Source: Gallionella sp.
Lineage (GTDB): Bacteria > Pseudomonadota > Gammaproteobacteria > Burkholderiales > Gallionellaceae
DNA length: 64,000 nucleotides
Direction: 5' to 3'
Assembly (NCBI GenBank): GCA_023229845.1
Contig: JALNYK010000009.1
Location: forward strand, 34,028-98,027
Part shown: in pieces, positions 43,796-52,193 of the stretch
How the letters are laid out: each line of letters opens with the position of its first letter
Position numbering within the stretch: the stretch's first letter is position 1
The notes under the pieces: model-generated
What the model was told of the DNA's origin: nothing
Database searches by the model: none
What the model saw: only the letters and a program-made list of their open reading frames with translations
Made by a program: the position numbers and the translations under genes

Positions 43796-44188
43796 TCACG
43801 TCTCCTTGTCGTCCACCACCTCGGTCGAAATGCCTTGCGCTTCGCACAGCTTCGCAACCTCGGTAAAAAAATCTTCCAGCAACTGCGCCGCCGATACGAA
43901 GGCATACGGGCGGCCTTCGTCATTAACCGTTCTATGCCAGTGATCGGCATCCGGCTTGGCCTTTACAAACTTTCCGCCAGCATGCGGCACCGGGTGCGCA
44001 TTGTCGAAACCCCGCAGCCTTGTTCCATCCGGGTCATGGAAGGTGAAGGAATAGGCGATGCCGTGCGGCACCTGGCCTGACTGCTCAACCAGCCTGATCT
44101 CGAACTTAAGGAAATGGCCGCTGGCGAAAAAGTGCCGCCTTCCATCGTAATCAAGCAGCCATTCCAGGGTGTGTTCAGGCGTTTCCAT
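43796..44188 (-). CDS. TumE-family (DUF6516) toxin-like protein
   Basis: 130 residues: METPEHTLEWLLDYDGRRHFFASGHFLKFEIRLVEQS, then PHGIAYSFTFHDPDGTRLRGFDNAHPVPHAGG, and HWHRTVNDEGRPYAF. The pattern, with RxxGFDNAH and a paired small HTH gene, matches the TumE/DUF6516 toxin family. The molecular target is not established to my knowledge. The upstream palindrome suggests autoregulation. Confidence 0.75.
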   Translation of the reverse strand: METPEHTLEWLLDYDGRRHFFASGHFLKFEIRLVEQSGQVPHGIAYSFTFHDPDGTRLRGFDNAHPVPHAGGKFVKAKPDADHWHRTVNDEGRPYAFVSAAQLLEDFFTEVAKLCEAQGISTEVVDDKET

Positions 44189-44191
44189 CGG

Positions 44192-44220
44192 CTCATCCTA
44201 TACTCACAGGATAGGATGAG
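44192..44220. promoter_or_regulatory. Palindromic operator upstream of the toxin-antitoxin pair
   Basis: Perfect 10-base arms CTCATCCTAT and ATAGGATGAG separated by 9 bases, starting 4 bases before the toxin ATG on the minus strand. This is the expected place for an antitoxin/complex-binding operator. Confidence 0.65.
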
Positions 44221-44294
44221 TCAATCCGCAGGAAATCGGTTTTAGAAAGCCGAACTTGTTCAATCGAGGTGATTCGGACGGTGTGACCGCTGTT

Positions 44295-44341
44295 CGACCA
44301 GAGCGGACTATTTCAATTTTCTTAAGAAGCTGTCAGTGCAG
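44295..44341 (-). repeat. Inverted repeat, left copy, beside the HEPN-STAND gene
   Basis: On the minus strand this reads CTGCACTGACAGCTTCTTAA and on to GAAATAGTCCGC. It matches 47216-47262 on the plus strand at most positions, with short differences in the middle. The pair brackets the STAND gene in inverted orientation. Confidence 0.6.
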
Positions 44342-44353
44342 TTCGGCGGAGTT

Positions 44354-47056
44354 TTAACCAACCATCTTAATCTCCGTTGCTTTTTTCGCAGTACCTGTAA
44401 TATTGGCTTGGTACTTGATAGCCAACTTTGTTCCTTTTTCAACGAAGACCCATTCGCGCCAATTACCATTCTCAAATGCTTCCACATGTAAGTAGTACGC
44501 ATTATTGTGCCCATCTACTGCAAACACATAACTCGGGAATCCGTCTGATTTTGGTAGGTAGTTGACTCTAACTACTGTGTACCCTTTAGACTCTAACGCA
44601 CCTTGCTCCTCATATTTATTTGCAGGTGGTTGGGGTAATAATGACGGGGAGGAGGATATATTTCCGCCCAATGAGTCAAGAATTCCAGCGAAATTACATT
44701 CGCAGTATTTTAGGATGTCTGGTTTGTTCTGAATTAAGAAGCTAGCAAGGCCTTTTTTGCTGGCATTAGAAAAATCAAAACTCTTGCGAGTGGCACAGTA
44801 TTCTAACTCACCAACCAGTTTTTTTAGTTCACTTAAGACGGGCCTAGACGGGCCATCAATTGATAAAACCTCGCTTAAGTTATTCGCTGCTAGAGTAAGG
44901 AGCTCGCCTAGTCTTTGGGTATCAGAACCCTGTTTCTCCTTATAAGCAAGCCGCCGATAAGCAGAGGCTCTCGCCACACCGAAAATGGATGGAACTTTAT
45001 TCTTCTCTTTCCAACTTTCAGTAAAGGCCAAAACATTATCCAAGTCCTCGCGGAAATTTAGTATCGTCAAATAGATGCGCCACACATTATTGGATCCTTT
45101 AACTCCAGAGTTTGCTTCCTCATGCCAGCCAGAATTAATTAACTCCATGCAATATTTGTATGCTTCGTCTATCTGCTGCGTCTGTTGTAACAATGTTGCA
45201 AGGGCGAGTTTAGACGCGGGGTCATTTTCATCAATTTGCACAGCTTTCCGCAAATGTTTTTCGGCTGACGGCAGATCATCCAGTTCTTCCAGAACCCTTG
45301 CATACAGCCGATGTAAAAAAGCTGAGGATGGGGTTCCCTCCAAGAAGCTTCGGATTCTGCCTTCGAGGCTACTTAGACCTCGTAAATCTCTTGCCTTGCA
45401 AGCTGAAACGATTTGCCCTGGTATAGGAATGAATGATGGGCTCGTTCCATTTGGGACATAAAGAATATCAACAGGAGATAATTTTTTTTCAGCTTGCTTT
45501 TTCAACGCCTCTGATGCTGATGCTCGAGTTTTCTGAACCCACTCTATGGTCGCAGCCCTAACTTTCCTATTTCGAGGGTTTGAGCGTAATAGCCCCCTAA
45601 TGGAGTCACCAAGTGAATAGACTTCACCATTCTCTGTGTCAGAGCGCAATATTAGAGAGGTTCGCACTAGTTCAGCAATTGCAGCCGAAACTTGATCTAG
45701 GTCTAATTTCAGGGCATCACCAAGCTCAGGACGAGTGGGGCTTTCAATAACAAAAAGCCCCTCAAGAACATTATTGGCATTTTCAGAAAGTGCTTCCAGC
45801 AAATTTGAAAATGAAAAACTTATCACTTCCTCGCTCGTACGCAACAGTGACTCGGAAATATCTTTGCCAGCTAGAAACGAGTCAATTGTTAGCCTAATGG
45901 CTAATGGATTGTGTTGACACCCGGAAATTATGCGTTGAATAAGGTCGGCATCTGAAATTGGTTGGCCTTTAGATTCGAAATATTGACGGCAGAATGCAAA
46001 TGCACCGGGCTCCTCTAGAGCCTCAATGGGTATATTTTTTCCCCCGTCAACTGGAATCCTGCTAGTGACGATTACTTTCCAAGGAGATGGGAGGGTGTCG
46101 TAGAAGTCTATAAATGAGGTTGGCGCATCTCTCAGCACCGTTTCTAAGTTATCAATAAACAACCAAAGTTTTCTTTGGGATGCCAATTGAACACATTCGT
46201 CAAAGCTACTTATCTCGACGCCAAGCATTAATCTGATCTGGTCGCAAAGAACATTTCTAACTTCCTCAATGGTTGCTGGTGCCTCAAGCACCTGTAGCCC
46301 CTCATGAGACAAGAGTTCCTGCTTAAGTGTGACAAATACGACCCCATCCGAGAGCGGCAAAGATTCGGGTGATAGACAGAAGTCAGATAGAGCCTGTAGA
46401 ACAAGACTTGTTTTTCCTATCCCTCCTCTAGCAACAACGGCAATTAAGGTTGACTTGGGATTTTTTAGCTCCTTATACAGCCTAGCAATATCCTTTGAAC
46501 GTCCAAATAGACCTGTTACTGAGTGCTCAAATTCGTCCGGCAAGCAATTGGGGATAACCCATTGACGTTGATACAGCCACTCCTCTGGAGGTTCTTCGAG
46601 ATTCCCAGCTAGAGCACTTTGAAACACACGTGATACTTCAATAAACTGCAGTGCATCAATCGACGGATCAGCGGCGATGGCTGAACAGCGATACCAATAA
46701 CATTCAGGAAATAATCTATTGGGATGGCTAACTGCATTTCTTATATCGTAAATCTCTAACGCTTCAACAAGCTTACGTATAGAAAGTATGTGTCGCTCAT
46801 CAGCACTTCCGCGAGAGGCCTCGACAGCAAGAGATAATGCTTCCCCTAAATATGAATTTTCTACAATTGCACCAACCAACTCAGCGCTTGGTAATTGGGA
46901 CGTAGTTCCCACACGCTGAAGAATATCCTTCCCTGTAGCGCTTGAAACTATTTCGTGAGGATGTTTCCTTATGTAGCGCCCTAATTCACGCTCAAGCTCA
47001 AAAATTACCATTGCAGACTTAATTCGTGATTTAGAACTTCCTTCTGACGTGGACAT
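44354..47056 (-). CDS. HEPN-STAND NTPase with TPR-like repeats, candidate defence protein
   Basis: 900 residues. The N-terminal domain (about 1-160) is helical and carries RNAVSH (106-111), which fits the RNxxxH active motif of HEPN ribonucleases. The STAND/NB-ARC-like ATPase (about 180-480) has Walker A VVARGGIGKTSLVLQAL (about 207-223), Walker B LWLFIDNLETVL, and sensor KVIVTSRIP. Then comes a helical region with TPR-like units (about 560-690, e.g. LPSAEKHLRKAVQIDENDPASKLALA). A small beta-rich C-terminal domain follows (KGYTVVRVNY to KGTKLAIKYQ). Codon use is visibly AT-richer than the neighbours. ATG 47056 follows AGGGGGCGG; a TTG upstream is unlikely. Confidence 0.8.
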   Translation of the reverse strand: MSTSEGSSKSRIKSAMVIFELERELGRYIRKHPHEIVSSATGKDILQRVGTTSQLPSAELVGAIVENSYLGEALSLAVEASRGSADERHILSIRKLVEALEIYDIRNAVSHPNRLFPECYWYRCSAIAADPSIDALQFIEVSRVFQSALAGNLEEPPEEWLYQRQWVIPNCLPDEFEHSVTGLFGRSKDIARLYKELKNPKSTLIAVVARGGIGKTSLVLQALSDFCLSPESLPLSDGVVFVTLKQELLSHEGLQVLEAPATIEEVRNVLCDQIRLMLGVEISSFDECVQLASQRKLWLFIDNLETVLRDAPTSFIDFYDTLPSPWKVIVTSRIPVDGGKNIPIEALEEPGAFAFCRQYFESKGQPISDADLIQRIISGCQHNPLAIRLTIDSFLAGKDISESLLRTSEEVISFSFSNLLEALSENANNVLEGLFVIESPTRPELGDALKLDLDQVSAAIAELVRTSLILRSDTENGEVYSLGDSIRGLLRSNPRNRKVRAATIEWVQKTRASASEALKKQAEKKLSPVDILYVPNGTSPSFIPIPGQIVSACKARDLRGLSSLEGRIRSFLEGTPSSAFLHRLYARVLEELDDLPSAEKHLRKAVQIDENDPASKLALATLLQQTQQIDEAYKYCMELINSGWHEEANSGVKGSNNVWRIYLTILNFREDLDNVLAFTESWKEKNKVPSIFGVARASAYRRLAYKEKQGSDTQRLGELLTLAANNLSEVLSIDGPSRPVLSELKKLVGELEYCATRKSFDFSNASKKGLASFLIQNKPDILKYCECNFAGILDSLGGNISSSPSLLPQPPANKYEEQGALESKGYTVVRVNYLPKSDGFPSYVFAVDGHNNAYYLHVEAFENGNWREWVFVEKGTKLAIKYQANITGTAKKATEIKMVG

Positions 47057-47215
47057 TCCGCCCCCTGATATGGATTGGTGTTTGAAATTGAGAATCAAAA
47101 TGATTGATGCAAAAGCGGCTAAGTAATACGTTAGTGATTCTACTAGAATAGTGGGCTTATGGCATTGCGTTCACTGGGCTTAACCCATGGATTATTAAGC
47201 GGACATTGAAGCAGG

Positions 47216-47262
47216 CTGCACCGACAGTTTTTCAGAAAATCGAAATAGTCCGCATTGGCCGA
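47216..47262 (+). repeat. Inverted repeat, right copy, beside the HEPN-STAND gene
   Basis: CTGCACCGACAGTTTTTCAG and on to GAAATAGTCCGC. This is the counterpart of 44295-44341 in opposite orientation, about 3 kb apart. The interval 47057-47296 otherwise holds the STAND gene promoter region and a small dyad, ATTCTACTAGAAT, at 47137-47149. Confidence 0.6.
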
Positions 47263-47296
47263 GGAGCCGCCTTCAAATTCCTGCCTCCCCCGTCAT

Positions 47297-48175
47297 TCAC
47301 CGCAAACTCTCAAACTCCTTCGAGATGAATTCCGCCACCAGCCGAACCTTGGGCAGGTGGCGGTGGCGTTTGTGGCAGACGACGTAGAGGTGGCCGACGG
47401 CTTCGGGGCCGAGGTCGATGTCGAGTTCTTGCAAGGTTTGTTGTCCGGCGTAGCCATTCAATATCTGCGGCAGGATCATGGCGCCTGCGCCGGTTATGCA
47501 GGCGGCGAGTTGCACGATGTAATCGTCCGAGGTGAAGGCGGGTTTGAAGTTGGGGATGGCGGCGCGCAGTTCCTGGTTGGTGTGCAGTTCGTCGTAGGGG
47601 GCGGCCCAGCATATCCAGTCGAGGTCGGCGAGGCCGGGTTTGGGCGGTAGTTTGGCCGCATAGTTATTGCTGGCGTAGACGCGCATGGCGCTGGCGATTT
47701 CGTCTATGCAGATCAGGTCGGTATCGGTGGGCTTTTCCGAGCGTAGCGAGATGTCGGCTTCTCCGCGCCCCAGATTCAGCACTTCCACGCCCGACAATAC
47801 TTCGAGCTGAACTTGCGGGTATTGCCTGCGTATCCTGGCGGCCAGCGGGGCGACGACCTGGTAGGCGATGCCGGGCGGTGCTGCGATGCGGACTTTGCCT
47901 TCCGGCAGATGGGTGTGCTTCCTGATGTTGAGCGCCGCTTCGTTGGCCCATTCGGCCATGCGTTGCGCGGCGGGCAGGAGTTTTTGCCCGGCGGCGGTAA
48001 GTTGCGTACCCTGGCTTTTGCGTTCGAACAGGGGCTCGTTCACTGCGGTTTCCAGTTCGGCGATGCGTCGGCTCAGCGTGGGCTGGCCCAGCTTCAATGC
48101 GCGCGCTGCGGCGCTCAGGCTGCCGTGCTCGTGCACCGCCAGAAACAGTTTCAGGTCGTCCCATCTGAGGTTCAT
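47297..48175 (-). CDS. LysR-family transcriptional regulator
   Basis: 292 residues. N-terminal HTH: WDDLKLFLAVHEHGSLSAAARALKLGQPTLSRRIAELETAVNEPLFER. The C-terminal substrate-binding domain runs from about 90 to the end. Divergent from the lipoprotein hydrolase gene at 48279, which it probably controls through the 103-base gap. Confidence 0.93.
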   Translation of the reverse strand: MNLRWDDLKLFLAVHEHGSLSAAARALKLGQPTLSRRIAELETAVNEPLFERKSQGTQLTAAGQKLLPAAQRMAEWANEAALNIRKHTHLPEGKVRIAAPPGIAYQVVAPLAARIRRQYPQVQLEVLSGVEVLNLGRGEADISLRSEKPTDTDLICIDEIASAMRVYASNNYAAKLPPKPGLADLDWICWAAPYDELHTNQELRAAIPNFKPAFTSDDYIVQLAACITGAGAMILPQILNGYAGQQTLQELDIDLGPEAVGHLYVVCHKRHRHLPKVRLVAEFISKEFESLR

Positions 48176-48188
48176 CGCCGTCCCATCT

Positions 48189-48206
48189 CCATCCGAATAT
48201 GGATGG
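48189..48206. promoter_or_regulatory. Dyad between lysR-type gene and hydrolase gene
   Basis: CCATCC-GAATAT-GGATGG, 6-base arms. It lies 14 bases upstream of the LysR ATG and about 72 bases upstream of the divergent gene, a usual place for LysR autoregulation and activation. Confidence 0.4.
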
Positions 48207-48278
48207 TCTTATCGAAATTTCGCCAATTGTTGAATGATATCCGGATATGTGACGATGTGACTCTTTCCGGAGGAGGAT

Positions 48279-49220
48279 ATGAAAACACATCGCATTTTGT
48301 TTGCTTTGCCGGGCTGCGTGTTGGCGATGGCTTTGCAGGGTTGCAGCCTGACCAGTCACCCGCTGGGCGAACCGGCGCCGGGCAAAGCTTCCGGCAGCGT
48401 CGAGATGGAGCGCCTGATCGACCAACCCGGGCCGGTCGAGCTGGAGAGTATCGTCAGCGCGGATTGGTCTGTCTCGCTGGAGGGGCTGCTGAACCTGGAT
48501 AGCGCCGAGGCGATCAGCGCCGGGCTGAAAGAGCGTGATGAGCCGATCCAGGTGTATGCGCATCTGCTGAAACATCCGCAGCGCGGCAACTTCATCATCG
48601 ATACCGGGGTGTCGCAGAAGTTGCTGGACGATCCAGGCAGGGAGGGCGTGAACTGGCTGGTGCAGCAGGCGATGCATCTGGACAGGCTGCACCTGCGCCA
48701 GAGCACCGGCGAGATTTTGCAACGCGTGGATCACAGGTTGTCCGGGGTGTTCTTCACGCACCTGCATATCGACCATATCTTCGGATTGCCGGATATCGCC
48801 AACGATGTCCCGCTATATGTCGGTGCGCTGGAATCCACGGATGACAGTTTCAAGAACCTGTTCGTGCGCGGCTTGACCGACCAGTTGCTGAAAGACAAGC
48901 AGCCCTTGCAGGAATGGCATTTCCAGGCGGACCCGCAGCACAGCTTCGAAGGCATCATCGATGTGTTCGAGGACGGCTCGGTGTTCGCCATCAGCGTGCC
49001 GGGGCATACGCCGGGCAGCACCGCCTTTCTGATCCGCACCACGCATGGCCCGGTGTTGTTGACCGGCGATGCGTGCATCACGCGCTGGGGCTGGGAGCAT
49101 ACGGTGGAGCCGGGTACGTTCACCGCCGATCACCCGCGCAATCTTGAGAGCCTGAAACGCATGAAGGAACTGGTGGCACGTCACCCGCAGATCGTGGTGC
49201 GGCTGGGGCATCAGCATTGA
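48279..49220 (+). CDS. Lipoprotein metallo-beta-lactamase-fold hydrolase
   Basis: 313 residues with a lipoprotein signal (MKTHRILFALPGCVLAMALQGC, lipobox LQGC). The metal-binding motifs of the fold are present: THLHIDHIFGLPD (HxHxDH), SVPGHTPGSTAFLI, LLTGDACITRWGWE and the final LGHQH. Some members of this fold hydrolyse lactones or small esters; the substrate is unknown. Strong CCGGAGGAGG ribosome-binding site. Confidence 0.88.
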   Translation: MKTHRILFALPGCVLAMALQGCSLTSHPLGEPAPGKASGSVEMERLIDQPGPVELESIVSADWSVSLEGLLNLDSAEAISAGLKERDEPIQVYAHLLKHPQRGNFIIDTGVSQKLLDDPGREGVNWLVQQAMHLDRLHLRQSTGEILQRVDHRLSGVFFTHLHIDHIFGLPDIANDVPLYVGALESTDDSFKNLFVRGLTDQLLKDKQPLQEWHFQADPQHSFEGIIDVFEDGSVFAISVPGHTPGSTAFLIRTTHGPVLLTGDACITRWGWEHTVEPGTFTADHPRNLESLKRMKELVARHPQIVVRLGHQH

Positions 49221-49238
49221 GTCGCCGGGATCGCAGGG

Positions 49239-49460
49239 TCAGGTACAACACCCCTTGCCGTGTTCCTGCACCGGCGGGCACGGCACGCTGCCGTAAGAAC
49301 AATAGACACAACAATCTCCCGGCTTGGGTTTGAGCAGGGTGTGGCAGTGGTTGCATTCGTAGAACCACTGGCAGGCATCGGTCGGCATGGTTTCCAGTTT
49401 CTGGTGTCCGCAGTGCGGGCAGGTGAGCAGGGATTCCAGTACGGGTTTGAAGGCGCTCAT
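49239..49460 (-). CDS. GDCCVxC-domain zinc-ribbon protein
   Basis: 73 residues with LLTCPHCGHQK, WFYECNHCHTLLKPKPGDCCVYCSYGSVPCPPVQ and a terminal Cys pair. It matches small proteins named for the GDCCVxC motif, often near metal or mercury genes. It likely binds zinc or another soft metal. Co-directional with the two genes upstream. Confidence 0.8.
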   Translation of the reverse strand: MSAFKPVLESLLTCPHCGHQKLETMPTDACQWFYECNHCHTLLKPKPGDCCVYCSYGSVPCPPVQEHGKGCCT

Positions 49461-49462
49461 GG

Positions 49463-50245
49463 TCAGCTTTGCCGGTTGATGATCTCCCGCTCGATTCTAC
49501 CCAGAATATCTTCCACCGAAATATCCATCTGACTGGTGATATCCAGCTTTCGATCCTCGAACACATCCTCGCCGGGATGTACTTCCGCCCACGCCCAGAC
49601 GACCTCGTCGCGTTTCTTCAGCAGCGCTTCGATGTGCGGGCGGTAGAGCACGAACAGCGCGCTGATCCATCGGTTCACCGGCAGGGAGGGGAAGGCGTGG
49701 TCGATGACGAAGCGGTCCAGTATGCGGATCACCTGCTCGGCGGGATACCAGGCTTCGGCGGTCACCCAGCGGTTGGTGGTGAACAGGCCGGAGGGGAAGC
49801 CATAACCATCCATGGCGATGGCGACCAGGTGCGACAGCGCTTCATCGCCTTGCGGCCACGGATCGGTCGCGGGATATTCGATGGGGGCGACATCCGCGGG
49901 CATGCCCTTGGGGCGCAGGAAACAGTGGAAGTGTCCGTGCTCGCCCGTTTCGCTGCGATGCGCGTGGTAGTAATACTGCGCGTGGGTCTCGCGGTCGTAC
50001 ACGTCGTCATCGGGGTAGTGGTTGAATTCGTAGAACGTCTCACCCTTGTTCAGGGAGTCGCGCAACACTTCGCCGACGATGTTGAGTTCGGCCTTCTTCA
50101 GCACGCGATACATCTCCATGATCTCGCGGCCTGCCTGCTGCATGGCGTGCAACTGCGTCAGTGGCAGACATGCCAGATCGGGCGCGACAACCAGCCTCGA
50201 TTCGAGGCCGGTCGAAATTGCTGGCGAGTTTAATGCGCCGCGCAT
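49463..50245 (-). CDS. Hypothetical protein, DUF6969-like
   Basis: 260 residues: LNIVGEVLRDSLNKGETFYEFNHYPDDDVYDRETHAQYYYHAHRSETGEHGHFHCFLRPKGMP in the first half and VTAEAWYPAEQVIRILDRF later. The His-rich block suggests a metal site. I associate it with the DUF6969 family from memory; function unknown. The ATG lies 16 bases inside the NPC-repeat gene, so translation may be coupled, but a shorter start (MQQAG or MEMYR) is possible. Confidence 0.6.
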   Translation of the reverse strand: MRGALNSPAISTGLESRLVVAPDLACLPLTQLHAMQQAGREIMEMYRVLKKAELNIVGEVLRDSLNKGETFYEFNHYPDDDVYDRETHAQYYYHAHRSETGEHGHFHCFLRPKGMPADVAPIEYPATDPWPQGDEALSHLVAIAMDGYGFPSGLFTTNRWVTAEAWYPAEQVIRILDRFVIDHAFPSLPVNRWISALFVLYRPHIEALLKKRDEVVWAWAEVHPGEDVFEDRKLDITSQMDISVEDILGRIEREIINRQS

Positions 50246-50508
50246 GGGTTCTTGGCGCCGCAGGGGTTCTTCGCTGCACAGGGATTCTTAGCCGCGCAAG
50301 GGTTGGCCTTCTTCCTGGACTTGGCCATGCACGGGTTTTTGCCGGCACAGGGATTCTTGCCTGCGCAGGGGTTGGCGGACGCCGCGGTGCGGGAACGCGC
50401 CGCACAGGGATTGGCCGCGCCGCAGGGAGCGGCCAGCGCGGCGCCGCTCATGGCGGCGGCCAGTGCGCCGGAAGAGATCAGGGTCTTTGCGATTGTATTG
50501 AATTTCAT
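50230..50508 (-). CDS. Secreted small NPC-pentapeptide-repeat protein
   Basis: 92 residues with a signal peptide (about 1-26, SGAALA). The rest is low complexity with eight NPC units: NPCAA, NPCAG, NPCAG, NPCMA, NPCAA, NPCAA, NPCGA, NPCAA, each spaced by one residue or a short Ser/Arg/Lys linker. It has no other domain. It is a paralogue of the arms of the cytochrome at 36837; the signal peptides also resemble each other. ATG follows AAGGAGAGCACC. Likely a periplasmic Cys-rich protein that binds metal or is cross-linked. Confidence 0.8.
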   Translation of the reverse strand: MKFNTIAKTLISSGALAAAMSGAALAAPCGAANPCAARSRTAASANPCAGKNPCAGKNPCMAKSRKKANPCAAKNPCAAKNPCGAKNPCAAH

Positions 50509-51074
50509 GGTGCTCTCCTTGAAGGTGGTGGCATGGCCGAAATGGCGGATGCGAGCATTGGTCGCCGGAGAACCCCTGTCCTTACATTGCATTGCGAGAA
50601 TGTCGCTCGATGGTTGCGACAGATTTGATCTGCAGCAGCAACGGCGTATGCCGCGCAGCTTACCGGGAAGCTGGCCGAGGGATGCTCGACCGATGTTGTC
50701 ATTCAGTTTTGCTATGGCTTCGGCCGCTGCTTCGCAGCTTAACCGGCGGCTTGGCTGGCGTTAACCAATGACTTGGTTGGCGTAGTTTGCCAACTTAGTC
50801 AGATGGCTATGTAAAGCTGTGTGCCAGCTTAGCCGAATGGCTATGCAAAGCTCACATCGGCTGCGCCGATATGAGCCTGCACCGCAATCTAGTTCTGATG
50901 CTTCATAACGTAGGTGCTTGTGGCTTCGACATAACTTGTGCTGCGCACAAGTGAGTCTCCGCCGTAATCTCGTTCTGCAGTTTTACAGCAGAACACAGAT
51001 TGTGGTTCCGGCCACCGCTACGCGGTTTAACTTGCTGCGCAAGTTAGCCTTCACCGCAATTTAGTCCTGTTGTT
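50509..51074. other. 566-base non-coding region with repeats and hairpins
   Basis: No convincing gene. It holds two direct repeats (50794-50818 and 50828-50852, GGCTATG(T/C)AAAGCT) and the three-unit hairpin array (50851-51087). It separates proB from the NPC-repeat gene and would form a long structured leader or spacer on the minus strand. Confidence 0.7.
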
Positions 51075-51087
51075 TCACAACAGGACT
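50851..51087. repeat. Array of three repeat units with covarying hairpins and constant CTGCG loop
   Basis: Each unit has a hairpin with loop CTGCG (50851-50875, 50934-50952, 51028-51046). The stems differ but pair: ACTTGTG/CACAAGT, TAACTTG/CAAGTTA, and a longer CATCGG/CCGAT type. A 23-base core follows (50875-50897, 50955-50977, 51047-51069; centre CACCGCAATCTAGT-like). A second inverted repeat comes next (GTTCTGC/GCAGAAC at 50972-50994; 11-base arms AGTCCTGTTGT/ACAACAGGACT at 51063-51087). Spacing is 80 and 92 bases. The last hairpin also overlaps the proB stop. Confidence 0.75.
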
Positions 51088-52193
51088 AGGTTGTCCCGAT
51101 GGATCAGCTCTTGGTCGCCGCCGTAGCCGAGCAAGGATTCGATCTCCTGGCTGGGGTGGCGGGCGATGCGGCGGGCTTCGTCGGCGCTGTAGTTGGTCAG
51201 GCCGCGGGCGAGGTCGTGGCCGTCTTCTGAGACACAGGCGACGACTGCGCCGCGCTCGAATTGCCCGAACACCTCTTTGACGCCGATAGGCAGCAGGCTC
51301 TTGCCTTCGTCGCGCAGGGCCTTGATCGCACCGGCGTCCAGCACCAGCTTGCCGGCGACTTGCAGATGGTCGGCAAGCCATTGCTTGCGGGCGTCCAGCG
51401 TGAGGGTAGGGGCGGTGAGCAGCGTGCCGATGGATTCGCCTTGCAACAAACGCAGCAGTACGTCGCGTTCGTGACCGGAGGCGATCACGGTGTGCGCGCC
51501 GCTGCGGGCGGCGCGTTTCGCCGCGAGGATTTTGGTGATCATGCCGCCGCGACCGATGTGGCTGCCCGCGCCGCCGGCCATCAGTTCCAGTTTGGCGTCG
51601 CCCGCTTGCGCTTCGGCTACCAGCGTGGCCGCGGGATCGCGGCGGGGATCAGCGGTGTACAGGCCGGTTTGGTCGGTCAGGATGATCAGCACATCGGCTT
51701 CGATCAGGTTGGTGACCAGCGCGCCCAGCGTGTCGTTGTCGCCGAACTTGATCTCGTCGGTGACCACGGTGTCGTTCTCGTTGATGATGGGCACGACGTT
51801 CAGTGCCAGCAGGGTGCGCAGCGTGGAGCGGGCGTTCAGGTAGCGTTCGCGGTTGGCCAGGTCGGCGTGGGTCAGCAGCACCTGCGCGGCATGCCTGCCG
51901 TGTTGGCGGAAGCAGCTTTCGTAGGCCTGTACCAGACCCATCTGGCCGACTGCGGCGGCGGCTTGCAGATCGTGTATTGAAGTCGGGCGCTCGCGCCAGC
52001 CTAAGCGTTGCATGCCTTCGGCGATTGCGCCGGAGGACACCAGCACGACCTCATGGCCGCTGGCGTTCAGCGCGGCGATCTGGCTCGCCCATTTGCCCAG
52101 TGCGTCGAGGTCCAGCCCCGCGCCCTGATTGGTCACCAGGCTGCTGCCTACCTTGACGACGATGCGCTTGCATTGGGTCAGTACGGTCTTCAT
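51075..52193 (-). CDS. proB: Glutamate 5-kinase with PUA domain
   Basis: First step of proline synthesis: ATP-dependent phosphorylation of glutamate. 372 residues. Kinase domain: RIVVKVGSSLVTNQG, VLVSSGAIAEGMQRLG, NENDTVVTDEIKFGDNDTLGALV, and IGRGGMITKILAAKRAA. The PUA domain occupies about 275-365. Operon order rplU-rpmA-obg-proB is usual for betaproteobacteria. Confidence 0.97.
   Translation of the reverse strand: MKTVLTQCKRIVVKVGSSLVTNQGAGLDLDALGKWASQIAALNASGHEVVLVSSGAIAEGMQRLGWRERPTSIHDLQAAAAVGQMGLVQAYESCFRQHGRHAAQVLLTHADLANRERYLNARSTLRTLLALNVVPIINENDTVVTDEIKFGDNDTLGALVTNLIEADVLIILTDQTGLYTADPRRDPAATLVAEAQAGDAKLELMAGGAGSHIGRGGMITKILAAKRAARSGAHTVIASGHERDVLLRLLQGESIGTLLTAPTLTLDARKQWLADHLQVAGKLVLDAGAIKALRDEGKSLLPIGVKEVFGQFERGAVVACVSEDGHDLARGLTNYSADEARRIARHPSQEIESLLGYGGDQELIHRDNLVLL

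Noticed and set aside
50851..51087. CRISPR array
   Set aside because: The units are not identical, spacing is irregular and there are no cas genes; the signal is covarying hairpins.
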